From positions 1-50,244 of the forward strand of contig CALVGZ010000017.1 of NCBI GenBank assembly GCA_944327225.1: 50,244 nucleotides of DNA. Reading direction: 5' to 3'. The notes beneath the pieces are model-generated. The model was not told where the DNA came from. It saw only the letters and a list, made by a program, of their open reading frames with translations, and made no database searches. Each line of letters starts with the position of its first letter. Position 1 is the first letter of the stretch. A program made the position numbers and the translations under genes. Origin of the DNA: Candidatus Gastranaerophilales bacterium (GTDB taxonomy: Bacteria > Cyanobacteriota > Vampirovibrionia > Gastranaerophilales > Gastranaerophilaceae). Positions 25,833 to 34,939 of the stretch are shown here, piece after piece.

Positions 25833-27872
25833 ATGACGGATGTTGAAAAAAAATATGCTCAGGTTTTGGTTGATATTAATAAATTGGGAACAAAGACATT
25901 TAGTTATTTAATTCCTGATGAATTTAAAGAGGAAATTAAAGTAGGCCAATCGGTTCTTGTTCCGTTTGGAAGGAGAAAGGAAGGTTTAAAAGCTTATGTA
26001 GTTGGGTTTTCTAATTATCTTGAAGAAGGAATAAAAGCTAAATATATCACAGAAATCTTAGAAAAAGAACCTTTATTTTCTCTTGAATATTTAAAACTTT
26101 TGGATTGGGTTGCAAATTATTATTATTGTGATATTCAGACGGTTTTAAATACAGCTTTGCCACAGAAGTTTTTTGAAAAAAATGTTAAAAAATATAGAAA
26201 ACCGAAAAAAGAAAATGAAATATTTAAAATTGATAATGAAGAAAAAATTGAACATAAGTTGTCAATTGAACAAAAAAAAGTATATGAAGAAATAAAAAAA
26301 GTTAATGCCAAGACTTCTTTATTATATGGAATTACCGGTTCGGGCAAAACAGAAATATATTTTAAATTAATAGAAGATATAATTAAAAAAAATAAAAATG
26401 TTATTTTTTTGGCACCAGAAATAGCACTTGTTTCTCAGCTTACCATGCGGACAATTGAGCGTTTTGGAGCTTCTTGTGTAGCTATTTGGCACAGCTCCAT
26501 AACCGAAGCAGAAAAATATGAAACTTGGAAAAAATTAAGAAATAACGAGATAAAAATTCTTTTCGGAGCAAGAAGTGCTGTTTTTGCTCCCGTTCGTGAT
26601 TTGGGGCTTATTATAATAGATGAAGAACACGAAGCAAGTTACAAACAAACAATGCCTTCTCCAAGATATAACGCTAAAGAAGTAGCTAAAAAATTATGTG
26701 AATTATATGATGCTAAGCTTGTTTTGGGGTCTGCAACCCCTTCCATTGAAAGCTATTATGAAGCAGTTAATACTAATTCTCTTTTTGAGCTTAAAACAAG
26801 GTATAATAATGCAAAATTACCAAAAGTAAGTGTTATTGATATGAAAATTGAAAGGGTTGAAAGGAACTATACTCCTTTTTCAAGAACGCTTGTAAAAAAC
26901 ACTAAAGAAGCTGTCGAAAATGGTCATCAAGTAATTTTTTTGATTAATCGTAGAGGTTTTTCATCCTATACACAATGTATGGAGTGCGGTGAAGTTTTGA
27001 TGTGTGAAAAATGTGCCATTCCTTTGATTTATCATAGTCAAACTAATTCATATAAGTGTCATTATTGTAATTTTGAAAAAAGGGGTGTAATAAAATGTCC
27101 CAATTGTAATTCTGAAGCTTTAGAAAATTTTGGATTGGGTTCTCAAAAAGTTGAAGTTATGGCAAGGGAAATATTTTCCGATTATAAAATAGAAAGGCTT
27201 GATTCTGATAGTCTTTCAAAGAAAAATGAGCATATAGAAATTTTAAAAAGATTCCAAAATAAAGAAATTGATATTTTAATCGGGACCCAAATGATTGCTA
27301 AAGGTTTGGATAATAAAAATGTTACTTTGGTTGGTGTTATTAATGCTGATTTAAGTTTTAATTTACCTGATTATAGAAGTTCCGAACGTGGATTTTCAAT
27401 CTTAACTCAAGTTGCAGGACGTTCGGGACGCGGAGATGAGAAAGGGAAGGTTATTTTTCAAACTTATAACTCATCAAATATGTTTTTAAAAGATGCTCAA
27501 AAGCAGGATTATGAAAGTTTTTATAAAAATGAAATTAAATTAAGGGAATTTCTTGACTATCCGCCATTTTCAAATATGATTAGGATAGTTTTGTCGTCCA
27601 AAAATGAATTTAGGGCTGAAAAATCGGCATCAGAAATTGAATTTCATTTGTCTGATTATTTAAAGAAACTTTCTTTAGATGAAGCAATATTGGTGTTGGG
27701 GCCTGTCGAGTGTGTTTTAAAAAAGATAAGGGAAGAATACAGATATAATATAATAATCAAAAATAAATTGTCCGAAAAAGGACATAGGACAATTTTGAGA
27801 TTTTTAAAGACAATTCACCTTCCGGATGATATAAAAATGGTTGTAGATATTAATCCTTCGGATATTTTATAA
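25833..27872 (+). CDS. priA: Primosomal replication-restart helicase
   Basis: 679 residues. The N-terminal DNA-binding domain (1-105; FSYLIPDEF, GQSVLVPFGRR) and a winged-helix part lead to a superfamily 2 helicase: LYGITGSGKTEIYF (Walker A), LIIIDEEHEASYKQ (DEEH box), LGSATPSIESYY and a C-terminal RGFSILTQVAGRSGRG. The zinc cluster between helicase lobes has its eight Cys (CMECGEVLMCEKC, CHYC, CPNC). PriA rebuilds replication forks at stalled or recombined DNA. It starts 2 bases after the preceding stop and is followed 2 bases later by the next gene. Confidence 0.96.
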   Translation: MTDVEKKYAQVLVDINKLGTKTFSYLIPDEFKEEIKVGQSVLVPFGRRKEGLKAYVVGFSNYLEEGIKAKYITEILEKEPLFSLEYLKLLDWVANYYYCDIQTVLNTALPQKFFEKNVKKYRKPKKENEIFKIDNEEKIEHKLSIEQKKVYEEIKKVNAKTSLLYGITGSGKTEIYFKLIEDIIKKNKNVIFLAPEIALVSQLTMRTIERFGASCVAIWHSSITEAEKYETWKKLRNNEIKILFGARSAVFAPVRDLGLIIIDEEHEASYKQTMPSPRYNAKEVAKKLCELYDAKLVLGSATPSIESYYEAVNTNSLFELKTRYNNAKLPKVSVIDMKIERVERNYTPFSRTLVKNTKEAVENGHQVIFLINRRGFSSYTQCMECGEVLMCEKCAIPLIYHSQTNSYKCHYCNFEKRGVIKCPNCNSEALENFGLGSQKVEVMAREIFSDYKIERLDSDSLSKKNEHIEILKRFQNKEIDILIGTQMIAKGLDNKNVTLVGVINADLSFNLPDYRSSERGFSILTQVAGRSGRGDEKGKVIFQTYNSSNMFLKDAQKQDYESFYKNEIKLREFLDYPPFSNMIRIVLSSKNEFRAEKSASEIEFHLSDYLKKLSLDEAILVLGPVECVLKKIREEYRYNIIIKNKLSEKGHRTILRFLKTIHLPDDIKMVVDINPSDIL

Positions 27873-27874
27873 AA

Positions 27875-30800
27875 ATGTTAATTAATGCAAATTCTAATAC
27901 AAATAGAACTAAATTATTACAAAATAGATATTTAGAACTTTTAAATTCAGGTATTGAAGCTGAAAAAATACTTGTTCTTGTCCAAAATTCAAAAAAGAAA
28001 AAAGAATTTATAAATGAAATTAAAGAAAAATCGAACAAAGGCTTTGTAGGCTCTCTTAAAATATATAGTTTTTGGGGGTTTATAAGAGAGTATATTCTTG
28101 AAAATTGGGTTGTTGTTGAAAACAATTTGAAAGATAAAAATGCAAAGATTATTCCTTATTTATCGGGTCTTGAAATTTCTCAATATATTTTTAAAAAAAG
28201 TATAGATGAGGTTGATTTTACTGGTTACAATTCAAAAACAAGCCTTTTACATCAGCTTTTTAGAAGAAATTCCTTAATTAATTTGAATAATCTTTCACAA
28301 GAGGAAGTTGAAAAAAGGGATAATATTCTTCAGCAAACTTATTCAAATGAAGCAAATCAGGCTATAAACAAATATAAAGCAAAAACCATTGATTTAAGAG
28401 CTTTTGATTATATAAGACAAATTAATATTTTTGAATTTTTATATAAAAGAATTGAAAATAAATTTGAGTATGTTTTTGTAGATGATGCTGATGAAATTAC
28501 TCCTTGCGTTTTATCGTATTTTGAATATATTAAATCCAGCGTAAAAGAGTTTTTTATAGCTTATGATGAATTTGGTTCTTCTCGTTTGGGGTATTTAGGA
28601 GCAATTAATGTTGATTTTGAGAAATTTTTAAATTGTAAAGCTTTGAAACCTTTTGAAGATGATGTAAAAACTAAAAATGCACTGAGAATTTTTAATTCGA
28701 TTAAAGAAGATAAAAAAATTAATGTTGAAAATATAAAAACAAAAACTTTTTTAAAAAGGAATGAAATGCTTGATTCTGTAATCGAGGATGTTAAATGTTT
28801 AATAAATAATGGCACAAAACCTTCGGATATCGCTATTATAACACCTCTTGCCGATGAATTTTTAAAAAGAGAGCTTGAAAAAACCGGTTATAATTTTAAT
28901 TTTATTTCTAAAAGTGAAAAATTAAATCAAAATAAAATTATAGGTTATCTTTTAGAACTATTAAAAATTATAATTGATACAAGTAATAAGTTTGTGTCTC
29001 CATATATTTTGAAGGGTATTTTGATTGAAATATTAAATATTGAAAAAAAAGAAGCACTTTCTCTTATTCAGGAATATAAAACAAGTTATGAATTTCAAGG
29101 TTTGAATTTGTTTGATTTAATAAAAAATAAAGATAGTGAAAAATTAAAAAAGTTTACTGAAATATATGAAAAAGTGAGATTTGATAAATTATCAAACATA
29201 CTTTTTGAAATTGTGTCTAATTTTGTTTTTTTAAAAAAGGAAATATCTAAAGATATAATTAAAATTAATCAATTATTGAAGCAAATTGTTGATTTTGAAG
29301 ATGTTTTTAAAAGTGGATTTAGTAGATTGGATTTAATTATTCAACTCGAAAATACAATTATTTCAGAAAATCCGCTGAGCGATGATGAGATTGATGAAAA
29401 TTCTATTATTGTTTCATCTGCTCAAAAAATTATTGATTATTCTTATAAAACTAAATATCAGTTTTTATTGGATGTTTCATCTGAAAATTGGATAAGACAG
29501 GATATAGGACCTTTGTACAATTCTTGGGTTATGCAAAAAAAGTGGAATAAGGAAGCCTTTGAACTGGAAGATAATATTGAATTGACGAAAGATAAAAATG
29601 CCAGAATACTTTATAAGCTTTATCTTTTAACAGATGAAATAAGTTTATATTCAAGTGTTTATGATTATTTGGGAGCGGAGAATTTTTCAGGAATTGATAA
29701 GTATTTTGAATATAAAAATGATTCCATAAAAGATAAAAAGCTTGAAAATAAACCGATTATTCCAAGAGATGATCAAAAAGAGGTATTAAATTATAATGGC
29801 GGATTGATGTCGGTTAGTGCTACCGCTGGTTCCGGAAAAACAACAATAATGTTACTTTTGGTGGATAAAATTTTATCAGGTGAAATATTAAAAGATATAG
29901 AGCCTAAAAATATTTTTGTTTTAACTTTTATGGAATCTGCTGCAAGAAATTTTAAAGAAAAGATAAAAAATAAATATCCTAATTTAAAAGAATTGCCGAA
30001 TATTTCAACAATTCATGGTTTAGCACTTAGAATTTTGAAGGAAAATAATAATTTTTCAAGAGTTGGCTTGGATTATGATTTTGAAATTTTAGACGAAGTA
30101 AAAAGAATAAATATTTTAAATGAAATACTTTATCAGTTTATAGGTTCAACCGATAAAGTTGATTTATACGACGGTGCAATAAGTGCTTATAAAAACGAGC
30201 TGGCTTTGTATGGAAATTTTAATTGTAAAAATAAGCTTTTTTTGAGTATTTATGAGGCTTATGATGAACGTTTGAAATCGGAAAATTTGATTGATTATGA
30301 CGACTTGTTGCTTTTAAGTTTGAAATTATTGAAAGAAAACAAAGATATTTTGGATTATTATAATGATTTAGCTAAAATTATTATCGAAGATGAAGCACAG
30401 GATTCTAGCAATATTCAGCAAAATTTGATATTGCTTTTGGGGAAAAAATATAAAAATATAATTCGCTGCGGGGATATAAATCAAGCTATAACTTCAACAT
30501 TTTCAAATTCTGATGTTGAAGGATTTAAAGAATTTATGAAAAAATCTAAAAATGTTGTAATGGACAGATGTCAACGTTGTGCAACTGGAGTTTTAGATTG
30601 TGCAAATAAAACCGTTTGTTATGCTAAAAAAGAAAAAATTGAAGCATTTAGTGATTTGATTATGAAACCTGTTGAAGGGAAAAATATTGTAGATAAAAAA
30701 GCCGTTGATAGTTTTATTTTTAAAAAAGAAAATGAGGAAAATAACTGTATTTTAAAACAAGTTAAAAAAATTTTAAGTGAAGCGGAAAAATCTAAAAAAC

Positions 30801-31681
30801 CTGTTTCAATCGGGATTTTGTTGAGGAGTAATTTTGCCATTGATAAATGGTCGAAAATTTTTGAAAATGCAGGTATTAAAACTTACAAAAATTCGGATAG
30901 TTTAATTAATAATCAATGTTACAAAACTTCACTTTTAATTTTGGAATATATTGTAAATCCTTATGATATAAAACTTTTGAAAGAAATTGCAAAAGAACTT
31001 TATGATTTTGGTTTTTATGATTTTGATACATTGAAATATGCAAATTCTTTAACAGAACCTGTATTTTTGAAAAATGATTTTGATGAACAATTTTGGTGGG
31101 ATATGAATTATTTTTTGTTTAAAAATCATTATTCAATTTATGATTTGGTTTGTGATATAGGAGAATTTTATTTTTCTAAAACTTTCGAAAAAGATAATAT
31201 TCACATGGTTGCGACAATAGCAACAAAAATAAGAAATTCTCAAAAAAATTTTGAGGACACCATTTTAAAATTGAGAGAAATTCAGTTTAAAAATAGTTTT
31301 TCAAATATAAAATTTTTTAAAAACGAAGAAAAGGATTTGAAAAAATCAACAATTAGCATAATGACCCTGCATAAATCAAAGGGGGATGAATTTGACTATG
31401 TCTTTATTCCGGAATTAACAAAAGATAATTTGTGTTTGAACACAGAAGATTGTAAGTTAAAAGAAAAATCTACTTTCATACAAAAGGTGAAGAAAAATCC
31501 TAAAAGCGATTTTGAGCTGAAAAAGGAAATAGTTGAAGAAAACTTTAGGCTCATTTATGTCGGAATAACTCGTGCAATAAGAAAGTTATGTTTATCTGTT
31601 TCTGATAACTATAAGTTTTTTTCAAAAGATAAAAAATATGAAAATTCGGAAATTTTTGAGGGGGTATTGTGCAAAAAATAG
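27875..31681 (+). CDS. Double UvrD-like protein: inactive N-terminal half plus active RecB/AddA-type helicase
   Basis: 1268 residues. The C-terminal half (about 630-1268) is a superfamily 1 helicase: SATAGSGKTTIML (650), ISTIHGLALR, IIEDEAQDSSNIQQ (835), MTLHKSKGDEFDYVFIPEL (1165) and YVGITRA (1229). The N-terminal half follows the same plan but its nucleotide site is ruined. ANSNTNRT stands where GxxGxGKT should be, and FVDDADEITP replaces DEAQD. That mimics AddB and RecC, the inactive partners of AddAB/RecBCD. A separate nuclease gene overlaps its end. Likely role: end resection for recombination. An ordinary UvrD/Rep paralogue is less likely given the size. Confidence 0.82.
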   Translation: MLINANSNTNRTKLLQNRYLELLNSGIEAEKILVLVQNSKKKKEFINEIKEKSNKGFVGSLKIYSFWGFIREYILENWVVVENNLKDKNAKIIPYLSGLEISQYIFKKSIDEVDFTGYNSKTSLLHQLFRRNSLINLNNLSQEEVEKRDNILQQTYSNEANQAINKYKAKTIDLRAFDYIRQINIFEFLYKRIENKFEYVFVDDADEITPCVLSYFEYIKSSVKEFFIAYDEFGSSRLGYLGAINVDFEKFLNCKALKPFEDDVKTKNALRIFNSIKEDKKINVENIKTKTFLKRNEMLDSVIEDVKCLINNGTKPSDIAIITPLADEFLKRELEKTGYNFNFISKSEKLNQNKIIGYLLELLKIIIDTSNKFVSPYILKGILIEILNIEKKEALSLIQEYKTSYEFQGLNLFDLIKNKDSEKLKKFTEIYEKVRFDKLSNILFEIVSNFVFLKKEISKDIIKINQLLKQIVDFEDVFKSGFSRLDLIIQLENTIISENPLSDDEIDENSIIVSSAQKIIDYSYKTKYQFLLDVSSENWIRQDIGPLYNSWVMQKKWNKEAFELEDNIELTKDKNARILYKLYLLTDEISLYSSVYDYLGAENFSGIDKYFEYKNDSIKDKKLENKPIIPRDDQKEVLNYNGGLMSVSATAGSGKTTIMLLLVDKILSGEILKDIEPKNIFVLTFMESAARNFKEKIKNKYPNLKELPNISTIHGLALRILKENNNFSRVGLDYDFEILDEVKRINILNEILYQFIGSTDKVDLYDGAISAYKNELALYGNFNCKNKLFLSIYEAYDERLKSENLIDYDDLLLLSLKLLKENKDILDYYNDLAKIIIEDEAQDSSNIQQNLILLLGKKYKNIIRCGDINQAITSTFSNSDVEGFKEFMKKSKNVVMDRCQRCATGVLDCANKTVCYAKKEKIEAFSDLIMKPVEGKNIVDKKAVDSFIFKKENEENNCILKQVKKILSEAEKSKKPVSIGILLRSNFAIDKWSKIFENAGIKTYKNSDSLINNQCYKTSLLILEYIVNPYDIKLLKEIAKELYDFGFYDFDTLKYANSLTEPVFLKNDFDEQFWWDMNYFLFKNHYSIYDLVCDIGEFYFSKTFEKDNIHMVATIATKIRNSQKNFEDTILKLREIQFKNSFSNIKFFKNEEKDLKKSTISIMTLHKSKGDEFDYVFIPELTKDNLCLNTEDCKLKEKSTFIQKVKKNPKSDFELKKEIVEENFRLIYVGITRAIRKLCLSVSDNYKFFSKDKKYENSEIFEGVLCKK

Positions 31682-32298
31682 ATACTTTTAGTGCAAATTC
31701 GCTTAAAGTTTTGGATAAATCTTTTGAAGAATTTAAAAATAGGTATATTTACAATCTTTCGATTTATAAAAAAGATGAAAGAACTTTGTTGGGACAAAAA
31801 TTTCATGGTCTAATCTGCTTTTATATAAGAGGTTTTGATGTTTCAAGACTACTTTCGGATTTAAGTTTAAATGAACTTGTTTTTTGGCAAAAACTTGAGA
31901 AAAAATTAAAATTAATTAGAGCTAATTTTTTAAAAACGGAATATTCATTTTTAATAAAAGATGAATTAAATAATGTTCCTTTTTATCTTACCGGGCGGTT
32001 TGACGGAATATATAAAGATGAAAACGGATATATAATTTATGATTGGAAAACTTTAAATTTGCCAAAAAACCCTGCTTATGACTTGCAAAGCATAGTATAT
32101 TTATATGCTTCAAGTAAAATTTATAAAACAGATAAAATAAAGATGCGATATCTATCAATTGAAAAATTGGAGACTTTGGATGTCGATTTTGTATCTTGTG
32201 AAAAATATAAAGAAAAAATAGATAAAATATTATTAAAGCTGCCTTGGTTTAATTTTTCTTCAAATAATGACTTAGAGTTTCAAGAGTTGAATTTTTAA
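31669..32298 (+). CDS. PD-(D/E)XK (RecB-family) nuclease
   Basis: 209 residues from GTG 31669, which has GAGGGGG upstream and overlaps the helicase stop by 13 bases. The nuclease core reads YLTGRFDGIYKDENGYIIYDWKT, followed by AYDLQSIVYLYA (residues 103-145). The Asp of RFDGI, the DxK motif of DWKT and the QxxxY helix are the RecB/Cas4-type signature. There is no iron-sulfur Cys cluster. With the overlapping double helicase it would form a two-gene counterpart of AddAB. Its last 50 bases overlap the convergent mnmD gene. Confidence 0.82.
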   Translation: MQKIDTFSANSLKVLDKSFEEFKNRYIYNLSIYKKDERTLLGQKFHGLICFYIRGFDVSRLLSDLSLNELVFWQKLEKKLKLIRANFLKTEYSFLIKDELNNVPFYLTGRFDGIYKDENGYIIYDWKTLNLPKNPAYDLQSIVYLYASSKIYKTDKIKMRYLSIEKLETLDVDFVSCEKYKEKIDKILLKLPWFNFSSNNDLEFQELNF

Positions 32299-33043
32299 TT
32301 TGATTGTTTCTTTGCTTTACTATTTCTTCGTGTTTTAAATCTAGATTTTTATCTCGGTATGTTATGGCTGATTTTGTATTTAACATACCTAATTCAAAAT
32401 TGTTTAAAGGATTTTGAATTAAATCAGAGTTAAATGAAGCGACAGTGCCTATTATTCTATTTTCTTTAATGGTTTTTCCAATTGTTATCCCTGTTTTAAG
32501 CAGGGCGTTTAAGACGGGTTTGGAGTGATTATATGTGCAATATAGCCCGTTTTTATCAAGTTTTTTTATTATTTCAGATATTAAATCTTCGCTCCAAAGT
32601 TCCGATTGTTTGTGTGGAGCGAAACCGTCATGAAAGATTATGTCGTATTTTTTATTAATTTTTTTTATAATTTTTCTTATATCGTTAAAATAAAAGTGGA
32701 TAAAATCAGGATTTTTAAGATTTTTTTCTATTATTTTATTTATATTTTTTGAGGATTTATATTCAAATTTATGGGATTTTTTTGCAAGTTCAGTATCTGT
32801 TTCTACGCAATCAATTAATTGAATTGAATTAAAGTTTTCTATGGCACATTTTGTGTTATAGCCAATTCCATAACATATATCAAGAATTTTTAACGCTTTT
32901 TTATTTAAAATCAGGCATGGCATTACAAATTTTTCAAAAGCTTCTTTTTTTGCACCTTCTTTTGAATGATATATTTCATTTAAGATTTTATTATACAATC
33001 CGATTGAACCGTCTTGAGTTGTAATTATTTCAATATTTTTCAT
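32249..33043 (-). CDS. mnmD: tRNA mnm5s2U methyltransferase, stand-alone MnmD
   Basis: 264 residues. ILDICYGIGYNTKCAIEN is the SAM-binding loop. IIFHDGFAPHKQSELWSEDL and the following GLYCTYNHSKPVLNALLKTGITIGK match the methyltransferase half of E. coli MnmC. The FAD oxidase half is absent, as in many non-proteobacteria. It finishes mnm5 at the wobble uridine of certain tRNAs. It overlaps the nuclease gene by 50 bases at the 3' ends and lies behind the ftsZ terminator. There is no ribosome site at the ATG. Confidence 0.82.
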   Translation of the reverse strand: MKNIEIITTQDGSIGLYNKILNEIYHSKEGAKKEAFEKFVMPCLILNKKALKILDICYGIGYNTKCAIENFNSIQLIDCVETDTELAKKSHKFEYKSSKNINKIIEKNLKNPDFIHFYFNDIRKIIKKINKKYDIIFHDGFAPHKQSELWSEDLISEIIKKLDKNGLYCTYNHSKPVLNALLKTGITIGKTIKENRIIGTVASFNSDLIQNPLNNFELGMLNTKSAITYRDKNLDLKHEEIVKQRNNQIKNSTLETLSHYLKKN

Positions 33044-33057
33044 AAGTTTTTTATTTT

Positions 33058-33088
33058 AAAACCGCTTTTTGATTTAAAAAGCGGTTTA
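33058..33088 (-). terminator. Terminator of ftsZ
   Basis: A 12-bp stem AAACCGCTTTTT/AAAAAGCGGTTT (33059-33070 with 33076-33087, 5-base loop) lies 28 bases after the ftsZ stop. The T tract on the minus strand is short (TTTTAAAAT). Confidence 0.75.
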
Positions 33089-33115
33089 TTAAAAGTTTTT
33101 TTGTTAGTTTTGTTC

Positions 33116-34321
33116 TTAAAGTCTGTTTTTTGGATTTAAAAACTCCGGAATATCCAATGATGAACTTGAACTTGGGGTAGGTGCCTGTTCTCTTTGTCTT
33201 TCTTCCATTGAAGAAGGCATACCGAATGGGAATGATGAAGAATTACCTGAAATTCCGGTTGAATTAAATCCGCCAAATAAGCCGGCTGCTGAGAGTTTGT
33301 TGTCCGCTGTATTTGGAGCACTTATTTCACCGTTTTTCATTTCAAAACCGGTTGCAATGATTGTGATTTGAATTTCTCCTTGAATTCTATCATCTACAAC
33401 AGCACCAAATATAACTTCCGCATCATCTGCAACAGCGTCATGGATAACACTTGCTGCTTCATTAACTTCAAACAATGTCATATCAGGGCCGCCTGTAACG
33501 TTCATGATGATACCTGTTGCACCGTTGATTGATGTTTCAAGAAGTTTTGAATCGATTGCCAATTTAGCAGCTTCAAGAGCTCTTCCTTCTCCTGATGACT
33601 TACCGATACCCATTAAGGCACTTCCTGAAGATTGCATGATTGTTTTAACATCAGCAAAGTCAACGTTTATTAAACCGCCGACAAGGATGATATCTGAAAT
33701 ACCTTGAACACCGCATAATAGAACTTCGTCAACAACAGAGAACGCATCTTTAAATGTTGTTCTTCTTTCAACAACTTCCATTAATTTGTCATTAGGTATA
33801 ACTATTAGAGCATCAACATTTTCTTTTAATTTTTCAAGACCTGCCAGTGCTTGAGCAAGACGTTTCTTGCCTTCGAATTTAAAAGGTTTTGTAACAACAC
33901 CTATTGTTAAAGCACCCATTTCTTTAGCTATTTTAGCTACAACAGGAGCGGCACCTGTTCCTGTTCCACCGCCCATACCGGCAGTAACGAAAACCATATC
34001 CGCACTATCAAGTGCAACTGTTATATCTTCTCTTGATTCTTCTGCTGCTTTTTCACCGACTGAAGGGTTTCCGCCTGCACCAAGACCATTAGTAAGTTTT
34101 GTCCCTAATTGTACTTTTCTCGGTGCACTAGACATTTCAAGAACTTGTGCATCAGTGTTCATGGCCCAGAATTCAACCCCGCTTAATCCCGATGCAATCA
34201 TTCTGTTAACAGCGTTGCCACCGCCACCTCCAACACCAACTACTTTAATGTTGGCATTTGTAGCAAATCTCGGATATTCTGCCGGTTGTCTGTCATAATT
34301 ATCTAGTTTGAACTTATCCAC
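33116..34321 (-). CDS. ftsZ: Cell division GTPase FtsZ
   Basis: 401 residues. [16 protein letters not shown] begins the GTPase. The tubulin signature [10 protein letters not shown] lies near residue 115 and the T7 loop region ([11 protein letters not shown]) near 210. After a variable Ser/Pro/Gln-rich linker (about 335-388), the tail [13 protein letters not shown] is the conserved peptide that binds FtsA, SepF or ZipA-type partners. The start is GTG with GAGGG 8 bases upstream. There is no ftsA or ftsQ neighbour; a solitary ftsZ is also usual in Cyanobacteria. Confidence 0.97.
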   Translation of the reverse strand: MDKFKLDNYDRQPAEYPRFATNANIKVVGVGGGGGNAVNRMIASGLSGVEFWAMNTDAQVLEMSSAPRKVQLGTKLTNGLGAGGNPSVGEKAAEESREDITVALDSADMVFVTAGMGGGTGTGAAPVVAKIAKEMGALTIGVVTKPFKFEGKKRLAQALAGLEKLKENVDALIVIPNDKLMEVVERRTTFKDAFSVVDEVLLCGVQGISDIILVGGLINVDFADVKTIMQSSGSALMGIGKSSGEGRALEAAKLAIDSKLLETSINGATGIIMNVTGGPDMTLFEVNEAASVIHDAVADDAEVIFGAVVDDRIQGEIQITIIATGFEMKNGEISAPNTADNKLSAAGLFGGFNSTGISGNSSSFPFGMPSSMEERQREQAPTPSSSSSLDIPEFLNPKNRL

Positions 34322-34623
34322 TTGTCAGCCCTCTTATTTAAATCTTTTATTTTACTATATTTTAAAAATATTTATATGTAAAGAATTTACACTATAAGTA
34401 TGCTTTAAATTTAACATAAATTCAAATTTGATAAAAAATGTATTCAAATTTTAAAAATAATTTGATATTTTAACTAAATTTGTACTACTTTTCAAAAAGA
34501 AAGAAATGCTTTATAATTTATTAAGGTAAACTTTTGTAAATAAAAGTTTTTTAAGTGACATTTTATTTTTTTATTCGACTTTAATAAATCGTAAAACGCG
34601 TTATAATGACTGAAGAGGTTAAG
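34322..34623. other. Gene-free divergent regulatory region between ftsZ and the 34624 gene
   Basis: About 300 bases of A/T-rich DNA. It holds the ftsZ promoter at the left and, at the right, a perfect TATAAT (34602-34607) that fits the 34624 gene. In between I see only weak AT-rich repeats (AAATTTG-type) and no frame, RNA or binding site I can name. Confidence 0.5.
34354..34382 (-). promoter_or_regulatory. Sigma70-type promoter of ftsZ
   Basis: On the minus strand TTTACA (34377-34382), a spacer of exactly 17, and TATAGT (34354-34359), each one mismatch from consensus. It lies about 35 bases before the GTG start. Confidence 0.65.
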
Positions 34624-34938
34624 ATGAATTTTAGAAATTTTAAATTAGTTAGAAAATTAAAGGATTTAAGCCCAAAGTTAAAATGGCGTATGTTTTCCGA
34701 ATTTCAAGATTGTAAAATTGCTTCAAGATATATAGATTATCTTATTCCTGAAGATAAAAAAGATATAAATAAAGATAACGAAAAACTTGAAAAAATGGTT
34801 CGAGATACCTTAATTAAAGAATTTTCTCCTAAAATTAAGGATATGAAATCTTTTGAACTTTTGGTTGATGCAACCGTTCATAATATTAAGCAAAAGCAGC
34901 TTAAAGCAATGGGTGATTGGGAAGATATTGAGTTATAG
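34624..34938 (+). CDS. Small charged helical protein of unknown function
   Basis: 104 residues from the ATG at 34624, which has AGAGG 6 bases upstream. The ATG at 34606 overlaps a perfect TATAAT and is unlikely to be transcribed as a start. The protein is Lys/Asp/Glu-rich, has no signal peptide or membrane helix, and is probably all-alpha. No family is recognised. Its stop is 1 base from the convergent stop of atpG, with no terminator between them. Confidence 0.65.
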   Translation: MNFRNFKLVRKLKDLSPKLKWRMFSEFQDCKIASRYIDYLIPEDKKDINKDNEKLEKMVRDTLIKEFSPKIKDMKSFELLVDATVHNIKQKQLKAMGDWEDIEL

Positions 34939-34939
34939 T

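Noticed and set aside
27875..31681. Anti-phage defence helicase
   Set aside because: The operon partners are polA, priA and a RecB-type nuclease, which favours recombination/repair; no defence island genes are nearby.
31669..32298. Cas4 nuclease
   Set aside because: The PD-(D/E)XK core is similar, but the four iron-sulfur cysteines of Cas4 are absent and there is no CRISPR context.
33867..34298. 143-codon plus-strand frame opposite ftsZ
   Set aside because: A shadow of ftsZ: Pro/Ala-rich low-complexity translation, with no ribosome site or promoter.
34606..34623. Upstream ATG as start of the 34624 gene
   Set aside because: It overlaps a perfect TATAAT box, so it would lie upstream of the transcript start, while the ATG at 34624 has a good ribosome site.
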